A DNA stretch of 64,000 bases, from NCBI RefSeq assembly GCF_002895435.1, contig NZ_POYJ01000003.1, positions 372,001-436,000 on the forward strand, in the 5' to 3' direction. Below are positions 26,271-35,191 of the stretch, in pieces. A program made the translations under genes and the position numbers. A model generated the notes under the pieces. It did not search any database, had not been told where the DNA came from, and saw only the letters and a list, made by a program, of their open reading frames with translations. Positions within the stretch are counted from its first letter, which is position 1, and every line of letters starts with the position of its first letter. Source of the DNA: Aquimarina sediminis. Its GTDB lineage: Bacteria; Bacteroidota; Bacteroidia; Flavobacteriales; Flavobacteriaceae.

Positions 26271-28100
26271 ATGTCAGCAATAGCAAACGTACACGATCAC
26301 GAAGAAGACCACGCTCACGACGATCACGGACATCATCATAAAGAAACATTTATTACCAAATATATTTTCAGTCAGGATCATAAAATGATCTCTAAGCAGT
26401 ACTTGGTTACTGGTTTGATAATGGGTATTATTGGTATTGCAATGTCGCTATTATTTAGAATGCAAATAGCTTGGCCTGATCACCAATTTACCATATACGA
26501 AGTGTTATTGGGTAAATTTGGTAAAGAAGGTGTAATGGATCCAGGAATTTACTTGGCTTTGGTTACGATTCATGGTACTATAATGGTATTTTTTGTTCTT
26601 ACCGCTGGACTTAGTGGTACGTTTAGTAACCTATTAATTCCATTACAAATTGGTGCTCGTGATATGGCATCAGGATTTTTGAATATGATATCATACTGGT
26701 TATTCTTTTTAAGTAGTATTATCATGGTATTGTCTTTGTTTGCAGAAGCAGGACCAGCATCTGCAGGATGGACTATTTATCCTCCTTTAAGTGCATTGCC
26801 GCAAGCAATTGGTGGTTCTGGTACAGGTATGACATTGTGGTTGGTTTCTATGGCAATTTTTATTGCTTCATCTTTATTAGGTTCTTTGAACTATGTAGTA
26901 ACGGTGATTAACTTAAGAACCAAAGGAATGTCCATGACCCGTTTACCTTTAACAATCTGGGCATTTTTTGTGACTGCAATTATTGGTATTGTTTCGTTCC
27001 CTGTATTACTATCAGCAGCATTGTTGTTAATTATGGATAGAAGTTTTGGTACTTCTTTCTACTTAAGTGATATTTATATACAAGGTGAAGTATTACATAA
27101 TCAAGGGGGATCTCCGGTTCTTTTTGAGCATTTATTTTGGTTCTTAGGGCATCCTGAGGTGTATATCGTATTATTACCGGCATTAGGAATTACATCAGAG
27201 ATTATAGCTACTAATGCACGTAAACCGATATTTGGTTATCGAGCAATGGTTGCTTCAATTTTGGCAATAGCATTTTTATCTACAATTGTATGGGGGCACC
27301 ATATGTTTGTATCGGGAATGAATCCTTTCTTAGGGTCTGTATTTACATTTACAACCTTATTGATTGCAATACCTTCTGCGGTAAAATCATTTAATTATAT
27401 AACAACCTTATGGAAAGGTAACTTGCAGTTTAACCCGGCAATGCTATTCTCTATAGGATTAGTATCAACTTTTATTACAGGAGGACTTACCGGTATTATT
27501 CTTGGAGATAGTACACTAGATATAAATGTTCATGATACATATTTTGTAGTTGCGCATTTTCACTTAGTAATGGGTATTTCTGCTTTGTACGGATTGTTTG
27601 CTGGAGTTTATCATTGGTTCCCTAAAATGTATGGTAAAATGATGAATAAAAACCTTGGTTATATTCACTTCTGGGTAACTGCAATAGGAGCATATGGAGT
27701 ATTCTTTCCTATGCACTTTGTAGGGATGGCTGGATTACCAAGACGTTATTATACTAACTCTAATTTCCCATATTTTGATGATCTAACAGATACTAACGTA
27801 CTAATAACCATATTTGCATTTATTGCAGCAGCAGGACAATTAGTATTTTTATACAACTTTATTTCTTCTATGTTTTATGGAAAGAAGGCAGTTCAAAATC
27901 CATGGAAATCTAATACGTTAGAGTGGACTACACCGGTAGAACATCTGCATGGTAACTGGCCAGGAGAAATTCCTCATGTATACAGATGGCCTTATGACTA
28001 TAGTAAAACTAATGAGAATGGTGAGTATGTAATAGCAGGACAGGATTTTGCGCCTCAAACAGTGCCATTTCAAGATGGAGAAGAACAAATGCATCACTAG
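26271..28100 (+). CDS. coxA: Cytochrome c oxidase subunit I
   Basis: The 609-residue catalytic subunit reduces O2 at the heme-CuB centre. Twelve or more helices are evident. Key motifs: HGTIMVFFVLTA (heme His), LGHPEVYIVLLPALG (CuB His, cross-linked Tyr and proton-channel Glu, so A1-type), WGHHMFVSG (CuB His pair), and HDTYFVVAHFHLVMG (heme ligands). The cytoplasmic N-terminus carries a striking His/Asp/Glu-rich run (residues 8-24). It closes the act-cox operon at a terminator. Subunits III and IV lie in a separate cluster near 57-59 kb. Confidence 0.97.
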   Translation: MSAIANVHDHEEDHAHDDHGHHHKETFITKYIFSQDHKMISKQYLVTGLIMGIIGIAMSLLFRMQIAWPDHQFTIYEVLLGKFGKEGVMDPGIYLALVTIHGTIMVFFVLTAGLSGTFSNLLIPLQIGARDMASGFLNMISYWLFFLSSIIMVLSLFAEAGPASAGWTIYPPLSALPQAIGGSGTGMTLWLVSMAIFIASSLLGSLNYVVTVINLRTKGMSMTRLPLTIWAFFVTAIIGIVSFPVLLSAALLLIMDRSFGTSFYLSDIYIQGEVLHNQGGSPVLFEHLFWFLGHPEVYIVLLPALGITSEIIATNARKPIFGYRAMVASILAIAFLSTIVWGHHMFVSGMNPFLGSVFTFTTLLIAIPSAVKSFNYITTLWKGNLQFNPAMLFSIGLVSTFITGGLTGIILGDSTLDINVHDTYFVVAHFHLVMGISALYGLFAGVYHWFPKMYGKMMNKNLGYIHFWVTAIGAYGVFFPMHFVGMAGLPRRYYTNSNFPYFDDLTDTNVLITIFAFIAAAGQLVFLYNFISSMFYGKKAVQNPWKSNTLEWTTPVEHLHGNWPGEIPHVYRWPYDYSKTNENGEYVIAGQDFAPQTVPFQDGEEQMHH

Positions 28101-28130
28101 TACTAGTAAACATTTGGTTTAAAAATATCA

Positions 28131-28164
28131 AAGAGCCTTTTCAGTTGTGAAAAGGCTCTTTTCT
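28131..28164 (+). terminator. Terminator of act-cox operon
   Basis: AAAGAGCCTTTTCA (28131-28144) pairs perfectly with TGAAAAGGCTCTTT (28149-28162) around a GTTG loop, with T-rich sequence after it. It lies 30 bases after the coxA stop. Confidence 0.92.
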
Positions 28165-28317
28165 TTATATATCGTAAAATACTAATTATCTGTATATAGA
28201 ATTAATGATGATAGAAAGTGATCAGAGTCTCTTTTTATTATATTTGTTTTTATATCTTTTATTGGTTTAAAGCCTATAATAAGACAGAAGCACTTTCTTG
28301 TCTAAACATCTATATGA

Positions 28318-29340
28318 ATGAACGAAAACCTTAACCCAACAAATGAAAACTTCTCTAATGAAGAGCTGGATATAGAGAAGGCATTAAGACCTCTTGCCTT
28401 TGAAGATTTTGCAGGGCAAGATCAGGTGTTAGAAAACTTAAAGATTTTTGTTCAGGCAGCTAATCTGAGAGAAGAAGCTTTAGATCATACACTATTTCAT
28501 GGACCTCCAGGATTAGGTAAAACTACATTGGCGCATATTTTGTCTAATGAGTTAGGGGTAGGTATAAAGGTTACTTCTGGTCCTGTATTAGATAAACCGG
28601 GTGACTTGGCTGGTTTACTAACAAATTTGGATGACAGAGATGTACTGTTTATTGATGAAATTCATAGATTAAGCCCAATTGTAGAAGAGTATCTGTATTC
28701 TGCCATGGAAGATTATAAGATTGATATTATGATTGAGAGTGGTCCTAATGCACGTACTGTTCAAATTAATCTTAATCCATTTACCCTGATTGGCGCAACA
28801 ACACGTTCCGGGTTATTAACAGCGCCTATGAGAGCTCGTTTTGGTATACAATCCAGACTACAGTATTATACAACAGAATTATTGTCTACTATAGTGCAAC
28901 GTAGTGCGCATATTCTTAATGTACCTATTTCTATGGAGGCAGCTATAGAAATTGCAGGAAGAAGTAGAGGGACACCTAGAATAGCAAACGCACTGCTACG
29001 TAGGGTACGTGATTTTGCACAAATTAAAGGAAATGGTAAGATTGATATAGAAATTTCTAAATATGCGTTAAAAGCGCTTAATGTAGATGCTCATGGTCTG
29101 GATGAGATGGATAATAAGATCTTGTTGACGATGATAGACAAATTCAAAGGAGGTCCAGTAGGATTAACTACCATAGCTACCGCAGTTAGTGAAAGCCCAG
29201 AAACTATAGAAGAAGTATACGAACCTTTTTTGATTCAACAAGGATTTATTATGCGTACACCTAGAGGAAGAGAAGTAACAGAAGCGGCATATAAGCATTT
29301 AGGAAGAATAAAAGGAGGAATTCAAGGAGGATTATTCTAA
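28318..29340 (+). CDS. ruvB: Holliday junction branch-migration ATPase RuvB
   Basis: RuvB drives branch migration with RuvA. The 340-residue AAA+ protein has Walker [10 protein letters not shown], Walker B FIDEIHR, sensor 1 and arginine-finger region [18 protein letters not shown], and the C-terminal winged-helix DNA-binding domain with [16 protein letters not shown]. Length is typical. ruvA is about 15 kb downstream rather than adjacent, as usual in flavobacteria. An ATG 4 bases earlier is in another frame. Confidence 0.97.
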   Translation: MNENLNPTNENFSNEELDIEKALRPLAFEDFAGQDQVLENLKIFVQAANLREEALDHTLFHGPPGLGKTTLAHILSNELGVGIKVTSGPVLDKPGDLAGLLTNLDDRDVLFIDEIHRLSPIVEEYLYSAMEDYKIDIMIESGPNARTVQINLNPFTLIGATTRSGLLTAPMRARFGIQSRLQYYTTELLSTIVQRSAHILNVPISMEAAIEIAGRSRGTPRIANALLRRVRDFAQIKGNGKIDIEISKYALKALNVDAHGLDEMDNKILLTMIDKFKGGPVGLTTIATAVSESPETIEEVYEPFLIQQGFIMRTPRGREVTEAAYKHLGRIKGGIQGGLF

Positions 29341-29451
29341 AATTGATAATTCGCATACTACATGGGGACTAGCGGTAATAAAAGATAGTTAAGGAATGAT
29401 CTAAGGAAAATGATTAGTGAAAAGATATGTAATGAATCAATTTTTATAGGG

Positions 29452-30711
29452 CTATCCTTTAAGCGGTAAATACAAATTCACAGTTGTTCCTTCGTTAAGA
29501 ATACTGTCGATTTCTAATCTACCGTTCTGTTTTTCTAATAATCTTCTGCAAATACTTAACCCAAATCCGGTGCCAGACTCCATCAAGGTACCTGGGGTAG
29601 GAGTAATTTTATCATCATTCATTATAGCTTTGAGGGTTTGGTCCTTTATCCCTTTACCTTGGTCAATAATAGAAATTTTAACTTCGTTATTTTTTACTGT
29701 TGAGTTAATCGTAATAGGAGACTCTTTTTCAGAGAACTTGATTGCATTAGAAATGACATTTCTTAAGACTGTTTCCGTCATTTGATAATCTGCCTCTATC
29801 CAAAGATTGGTAGGAACATTGTTTGTTATATTTATTTTTTTTGACCTACTATTTGTTGATAAAAAAGACAGTGCCTTGTTTACTATTTGATTTAACTCAA
29901 TTTCTTCTTTTTCGATAGCGGTATTTAGGGATTGCGCTTTTGCCCAATTTAGTAAGCTTTCTAATAATTCTTGCCCCATTTTTGCCGATTCTTTCATGTT
30001 CATTTTTATTTCTTCTTTTTCTTCAGGATCTGCTGTGGTTTCCATCAAATCAATAAGCATAGTTAATTGGGCAAAAGGAGTTTTAAGATCATGACCAATA
30101 ATTTTAAAGAGATGATCTTTTGCATTATTGATTTTGTATAGCTCAATGTTTTTACGTTTTACTTCGGTATTTACCTTTTTAATTGTTTTGGTTAATTTTA
30201 TAAACTTTAATTGAATTAGATAGCCAATTAATCCTCCTCCTGTAGCAATTATGAAATAAAAGATAATTTTTTCTATAGGATATACTCCTTTGGTATAGAA
30301 AAAACAGGCTAAGATGAAAATAGTATTGTATACAATAGTTATAATAATATGAATTGGCGTTATCAGGATCCCAGTAGCAAAAGAAAGTAGGATTAAAATC
30401 AATTCTGCTTTTAGAAAGAAAGCTTCAAATACAAACCCTTCAGTTCCTATTTTTAAAGGCAATGAAATTCCAAAACTTAATAAAATTGAATATACTATAA
30501 CAGTAAAAGTAAGAACTCCGCTAATCTGTTTTTTTAAAAACAGTGTTACAAGAATAATGCTTATAATGATGATTACTAGGTCTTTGATTACAAAAATACT
30601 TGTTCCTCCTATCTTATATTCTGAATATGTGTCGATAAGGAGACCAGAAAAAATTATAGTAATGATATAAAGAAACCACTCTTTATTAATAGGTGTATTG
30701 TGCAATTTCAT
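29452..30711 (-). CDS. Membrane sensor histidine kinase (orphan)
   Basis: The 419-residue protein has about six hydrophobic helices (12-165) with no recognisable extracellular sensor domain, a coiled linker (170-195), a HisKA dimerisation domain with phospho-acceptor His207 in IIGHDLKTPF, and an HATPase_c domain with N box NVISNAIKFSE, G1 DQGKGIKD and G2 GTGFGLSICRRLLE. It resembles the small 5-6 helix kinases of Bacteroidota. No response regulator is adjacent, so partner and signal are unknown. It is divergent from the P450 gene. Confidence 0.9.
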   Translation of the reverse strand: MKLHNTPINKEWFLYIITIIFSGLLIDTYSEYKIGGTSIFVIKDLVIIIISIILVTLFLKKQISGVLTFTVIVYSILLSFGISLPLKIGTEGFVFEAFFLKAELILILLSFATGILITPIHIIITIVYNTIFILACFFYTKGVYPIEKIIFYFIIATGGGLIGYLIQLKFIKLTKTIKKVNTEVKRKNIELYKINNAKDHLFKIIGHDLKTPFAQLTMLIDLMETTADPEEKEEIKMNMKESAKMGQELLESLLNWAKAQSLNTAIEKEEIELNQIVNKALSFLSTNSRSKKINITNNVPTNLWIEADYQMTETVLRNVISNAIKFSEKESPITINSTVKNNEVKISIIDQGKGIKDQTLKAIMNDDKITPTPGTLMESGTGFGLSICRRLLEKQNGRLEIDSILNEGTTVNLYLPLKG

Positions 30712-30920
30712 GAATTTTGGGGTTTAAATTTTTTGCATTTACGGTATTCAAAATACTATAAAGTTTTTAAAAATACTATATAATGCTAAAAATCATTAGG
30801 TTATAAGGTGTTTATTATTCTTTTATTTTTGTTTTTTTTCGAAAAACTTATACATATTTTTACCTTACGACCAAGTGTCTTTTAAGATGTTCCTGCCTAG
30901 AGGAATTATAAAACTTTTTT

Positions 30921-32255
30921 ATGCCAGATACTACAATTGCTACAGTTACTTTTTTTAAAGTGCTTAAAAATGCAAATCGAATTCTTAAGAACCCTCTTCC
31001 TTTTCATCATGAGAATTTTGAAAAATTTGGAGATGTTTTTAAGGTAAAACTAGGATTAGGGAAGGCAACGGTTATTTTTACTCGAGATGCCTTTTTTGCC
31101 AAGCATATGTTGCAAAAACAACATAGAAAATATACTAAGTCAGAATTACAAACCAAAGAACTGGCTAAATATATCGGAGAAGGTTTATTAACCTCTAGTG
31201 GTGAGAAATGGCTAAAACAAAGACGTTTAATTCAACCAGCGTTTCATAAAAAAAAGCTAGAATTACTCATAGAGACCATTAAAGAGGTGATTAGAGAAGA
31301 GTTGCTTAAAATAAAGCCAGATACTACAATTGATATTTATCCTCTAATGAGTGATTTGGCATTTAAAGTAGTCGCAAAATCGTTATTTAGCTATACAGAT
31401 ACTCAAAATACTATTTCCCGTTTACAATATATTACAGAAGCCGCTCAGAAGTCTTTGATTAAAGAAATTCGACAGCCGTATAAACGATGGTGGTTTCATC
31501 TTAGTGGGAAAATTAAAAACACTTTAAAACTAACAGAAGAGGCACGGGATATTCTTAATGACATTATAGAACAGAGAAAGACATCGGATAAGGTTTACAA
31601 TGATCTTTTGGATATGCTATTAGAGGCAAGGTATGAAGATGGCAGTGCAATGGATAATGAACAATTAATTGATGAGATTTTGATTCTTTTTGTCGCAGGT
31701 CATGAGACAACTTCAAATGCGTTGGCTTTTACAATTTTATTATTAGCACGTCATCCCCAGATTCAGGAAAAATTGTTTCAAGAGGTTTCAGAAACATCAA
31801 ATGATATAAAACCATTAGAACAGATAGCAAAATATCAATATACTAAGCAGTGTATTGAAGAGACTATGCGATTGTATCCACCAGCATATTTTTCTGATCG
31901 GGTAGCTATTGAAGAAGATGATTATAACGGACTTAATTTGCAAAAAGGAGCAACGATACTAATCTCTTTTTTTGAAATCCACAGACATAAGGATTTTTGG
32001 AGTGACCCAACAGTATTTAATCCTGATCGATTTGACCCTGGTATTGATAAAAAGAAATATTCTGATTGGTATTTTCCTTTTGGTGCCGGACCAAGAATGT
32101 GTATAGGTAATAATTTTGCTATGTACGAAATGATTTTGGCAGTAAGTGCATTGGTAAACAAGTATAAAATCAGTACCAAAATAGATAACATCGAAATAAA
32201 ACCTTTGATTACCCTTAAGCCTGAAAATGCTGTGGTTAAATTTACTCCAAGATAA
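30921..32255 (+). CDS. Cytochrome P450
   Basis: The 444-residue heme monooxygenase has all class hallmarks: I-helix AGHETTSNAL, the ExxR pair E314/R317 in ETMRLYPP, and the heme loop FGAGPRMCIGNNFA with Cys394 as thiolate ligand. There is no signal peptide or membrane anchor, so it is soluble and would need a ferredoxin or other redox partner, none of which is adjacent. It resembles fatty-acid-type (CYP102-like) soluble P450s, but the substrate is unknown. It appears monocistronic; 32256-32430 holds no gene. Confidence 0.93.
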   Translation: MPDTTIATVTFFKVLKNANRILKNPLPFHHENFEKFGDVFKVKLGLGKATVIFTRDAFFAKHMLQKQHRKYTKSELQTKELAKYIGEGLLTSSGEKWLKQRRLIQPAFHKKKLELLIETIKEVIREELLKIKPDTTIDIYPLMSDLAFKVVAKSLFSYTDTQNTISRLQYITEAAQKSLIKEIRQPYKRWWFHLSGKIKNTLKLTEEARDILNDIIEQRKTSDKVYNDLLDMLLEARYEDGSAMDNEQLIDEILILFVAGHETTSNALAFTILLLARHPQIQEKLFQEVSETSNDIKPLEQIAKYQYTKQCIEETMRLYPPAYFSDRVAIEEDDYNGLNLQKGATILISFFEIHRHKDFWSDPTVFNPDRFDPGIDKKKYSDWYFPFGAGPRMCIGNNFAMYEMILAVSALVNKYKISTKIDNIEIKPLITLKPENAVVKFTPR

Positions 32256-32430
32256 AACTCATATTTCAGGTTCCTAAACTCTTTAAAAAGGTGTTATATA
32301 TTTTATAATCTACAAGAAATATTATTTCCTATCTAATCTTTCCTACAATATTTATCTACTATATATTCTAATCCTTGCGTATTTGGTATTTTTACAGAAG
32401 CAAAAGGAGTTATATTTAATGAACTAAATC

Positions 32431-32961
32431 ATGGTTGTCTACAAAGATGAAATTTTACTAACGGTTATAGTATTAGTGTTATTAATTTTTATTTTACTAA
32501 TTACGAAGCAGGTAATCAAAAAATTTGCAATACTTAGATCTATAAACCCAAATCGAAGGAAGCTAATACGAAACTTGTCATATCTGTTTCATTATCTTAT
32601 CGCAGGAACATCTTTGGTTATTATTTGGGGAGTGAAATTTGAAGAGTTTAGTGTCTTTATTTCTTCGGTCTTGGCAGTCATTGGGATCGCCTTTTTTGCA
32701 CAGTGGTCGATTTTATCTAATCTCACGGCCAGCATCATTTTGTTTTTTAGTCACCCAGTAAGAATAGGAGACCGAATACGAGTGCTAGATAAAGATTTTG
32801 ACTGGACTGGAGAAGTCAAAGATATTACTGGTTTTTATCTTTTTATGGTAACCGATATGGGTGAGAATATAACATTGCCAACCTCATTAGTAATACAAAA
32901 AGGGATTCAGATAATGAATAAATTTCCAGAGGAGGAAGTTGGTGCTAAAGAAGAAATATAA
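32431..32961 (+). CDS. Small MscS-like mechanosensitive channel protein
   Basis: The 176-residue protein has three hydrophobic segments (about 8-27, 53-69 and 75-105), the last resembling the MscS pore helix, followed by a beta domain with FSHPVRIGDRIRVLD and DMGENITLPTSLVIQKG. It lacks the larger C-terminal cage of full-length MscS (E. coli 286 residues), so it is a minimal member of the family. Its likely job is passage of solutes under membrane tension. queG begins immediately after its stop codon in the same frame. Confidence 0.82.
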   Translation: MVVYKDEILLTVIVLVLLIFILLITKQVIKKFAILRSINPNRRKLIRNLSYLFHYLIAGTSLVIIWGVKFEEFSVFISSVLAVIGIAFFAQWSILSNLTASIILFFSHPVRIGDRIRVLDKDFDWTGEVKDITGFYLFMVTDMGENITLPTSLVIQKGIQIMNKFPEEEVGAKEEI

Positions 32962-33891
32962 TTGAATTCTAAAACCCAATATACCGAACGTATTAAATCT
33001 GAAGCAAAACGCTTGGGTTTTTTATCCTGTGGTGTTTCTAAAGCAGAATTTCTTGAACAAGAAGCACCCCGTTTAGAAAAATGGCTTAATCAGAATATGA
33101 ATGGGCAGATGGGATATATGGAGAATCATTTTGATAAACGACTCGATCCTACCAAACTGGTTGATGATTCAAAAAGCGTAGTATCATTACTTCTCAATTA
33201 TTTTCCTTCAGATGCACAAAAAGATCCAGAAGCTCCAAAAATCTCTAAATATGCTTATGGTACAGATTATCATTTTGTAATAAAAGATAAATTAAAACAG
33301 CTATTACAATTTATTCAAGAAGAGATTGGCGAAGTTCAGGGGCGTGCCTTTGTAGATTCGGCACCTGTGTTAGATAAAGCGTGGGCCGCAAAAAGTGGAT
33401 TGGGATGGATTGGTAAGAATAGTAATTTACTAACCCAAAAAGTAGGCTCTTTTTATTTTATAGCCGAGCTAATAATAGACCTTGAGCTTGATTATGATAC
33501 TCCTGTTACAGATCATTGCGGTACGTGTACAGCTTGTATTGATGCTTGCCCTACCCAGGCTATTGTAGAGCCTTATGTGGTTGATGGTAGTAAGTGCATT
33601 TCTTATTTTACTATAGAATTAAAAGAGGAAATTCCCAATAGCTATAAAGACCAGTTCGATAATTGGATGTTCGGTTGCGATGTATGCCAAGATGTATGCC
33701 CTTGGAATCGATTTTCTAAACCACATCGTGAGCCTCTTTTTAATCCAAAACCAGAGTTGTTAGAAATGTCAAAAAAAGATTGGGAAGAAATTACTCAAGA
33801 AGTATTTTCAAAAGTGTTTCAGAAATCAGCAGTAAAGAGAACGAAGTTTTCAGGTTTAAAACGAAATATAGATTTTCTATTCGAAAAATAG
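32962..33891 (+). CDS. queG: Epoxyqueuosine reductase QueG
   Basis: QueG performs the last step of queuosine tRNA modification, reducing epoxyqueuosine with a cobalamin and two 4Fe-4S clusters. The 309-residue protein shows the cobalamin-binding N-terminal domain and cluster ligands in [18 protein letters not shown] and [12 protein letters not shown]. The first possible start is TTG at 32962, directly after the TAA of the preceding gene and in its frame. No Met occurs before residue 46, which is inside the conserved domain, so the TTG start is needed for a full-length enzyme. It is translationally coupled to the channel gene. Confidence 0.93.
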   Translation: MNSKTQYTERIKSEAKRLGFLSCGVSKAEFLEQEAPRLEKWLNQNMNGQMGYMENHFDKRLDPTKLVDDSKSVVSLLLNYFPSDAQKDPEAPKISKYAYGTDYHFVIKDKLKQLLQFIQEEIGEVQGRAFVDSAPVLDKAWAAKSGLGWIGKNSNLLTQKVGSFYFIAELIIDLELDYDTPVTDHCGTCTACIDACPTQAIVEPYVVDGSKCISYFTIELKEEIPNSYKDQFDNWMFGCDVCQDVCPWNRFSKPHREPLFNPKPELLEMSKKDWEEITQEVFSKVFQKSAVKRTKFSGLKRNIDFLFEK

Positions 33892-33897
33892 AGTTCC

Positions 33898-34917
33898 CTA
33901 TGAAGATTCTCTAAAAATAAGTTCGGTAGGTAAAATTACTTCTTTATGAATACTAGGTTTGTTGTCTTTATTATGCTCGATTTCCTCAAGTAAAATTTCG
34001 GTAGCTACCACTCCCATTTGATGTGCTGGCTGATGCACTGTTGTTAAACTTGGAGAAACAACCGAAGACATAAACCAATTACTAAAACCAAAAACAGCAA
34101 CATCCTCAGGGATTTTAATTTTATTTTCGTTAAAATACTTAATCACACCAATAGCTACCAAATCTGTTATAGTAAAGATAGCATCTACCTCTGGGTTTTC
34201 TTGTATTAGTTTTTTAGCATTGTTATATCCATCTTCAAAATCTGTATTATTGTTACATATATATACCAATGATGGGTCATAGTCAATTCTATGATCTTCT
34301 AGAGCTTTTTTGTATCCCTTAAAACGATCGTTGGATATTTTGGGATTAAGATCCCCTCTAAAATGAGAAATCTTCTTGTATCCCTTTGATATAAGGTAAG
34401 AAACAGCGTCATAAGCAGCTTTCTCATCATCAATACGTACTTTTGAACATTGTATCGATGGTTCGATTTTGTCAAAAAGAACCAAAGGAATATTTCTGCT
34501 CAATACTTTTTTTAAATGAACAAACTCATTTGTCTTATTAGATAACGACATGAGTATACCATCTACCCGTTTGTCAATTAACAGATTTACCTGTAGCTTT
34601 TCAAGCATTAACTTTTCACTGGATTGTAGAATGATAACCAGATACCCCTTTTTTTCAGCTTCTTCAATGATTCCATCAATCACCTTAGAGAAAAAATGAT
34701 GTACGGTAGTAGGAATTATTACTCCAATCGTTTTTGTTTGCTTGGTTCTTAGGTTAACGGCCAATTGGTTAGGGGAGTAATTTAGTTTTCGGGCAGTCTG
34801 AATAATTTTTTCTTTTGTAGCCTTATTAACATCGGGATAATCTTTTAAAGCTTTAGATACCGTAGCAACAGAGATTCCTAATTCAATAGCGATATCTTTC
34901 AGAGTAGTAACTTTCAT
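33898..34917 (-). CDS. LacI-family transcriptional regulator (probable trehalose operon regulator)
   Basis: The 339-residue protein has an N-terminal LacI helix-turn-helix (TLKDIAIELGISVATVSKAL), the hinge helix NQLAVNLRTKQT, and a periplasmic-binding-like effector domain ending in PTELIFRESS. It is divergent from the TonB receptor/MFS/trehalase genes, and the intergenic region carries a pair of LacI-type palindromes at 35079-35115. Repression of that operon, relieved by trehalose or a derivative, is the obvious inference; activation is also possible. Its stop lies 6 bases from the convergent queG stop. Confidence 0.93.
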   Translation of the reverse strand: MKVTTLKDIAIELGISVATVSKALKDYPDVNKATKEKIIQTARKLNYSPNQLAVNLRTKQTKTIGVIIPTTVHHFFSKVIDGIIEEAEKKGYLVIILQSSEKLMLEKLQVNLLIDKRVDGILMSLSNKTNEFVHLKKVLSRNIPLVLFDKIEPSIQCSKVRIDDEKAAYDAVSYLISKGYKKISHFRGDLNPKISNDRFKGYKKALEDHRIDYDPSLVYICNNNTDFEDGYNNAKKLIQENPEVDAIFTITDLVAIGVIKYFNENKIKIPEDVAVFGFSNWFMSSVVSPSLTTVHQPAHQMGVVATEILLEEIEHNKDNKPSIHKEVILPTELIFRESS

Positions 34918-35078
34918 GAGTATGTTATATATATTAAATATACGATTTAAGTCAAAAGATTAATAATTTGATAGTTGGCATTTTTTTTATGTTTTTGTAG
35001 TCATATTTGTATTTTAAGGTTAGAAAAATAATGAAAATCGCAAATAAAAGTGGTTTTGAGCCAAAATGGATAATCCTT

Positions 35079-35115
35079 TCGAAATCGTTTTCGATATTGT
35101 CGAAAACGATTTCGA
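35079..35115. promoter_or_regulatory. Paired LacI-type operators
   Basis: Two 16-base sites, TCGAAATCGTTTTCGA (35079-35094) and TCGAAAACGATTTCGA (35100-35115), are exact reverse complements of each other and are separated by 5 bases. Each is itself a near-palindrome around a central CG, one base off perfect, as LacI/GalR operators are. Their centres are 21 bp apart, two helical turns, so two dimers could sit on the same face. They lie between the LacI gene and the receptor gene, 77 bases before its start. Confidence 0.8.
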
Positions 35116-35191
35116 GACCCTTGAGACACAAAGAAAAATTAAATTATCAATAAGGTTTTGTGAAATTGCGAAGAACTAAATTAATATAATT

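Noticed and set aside
35079..35115. Inverted repeat as an intrinsic terminator
   Set aside because: No T run follows on either strand, each arm is itself palindromic, and it lies between a LacI gene and its likely target, so operators fit better.
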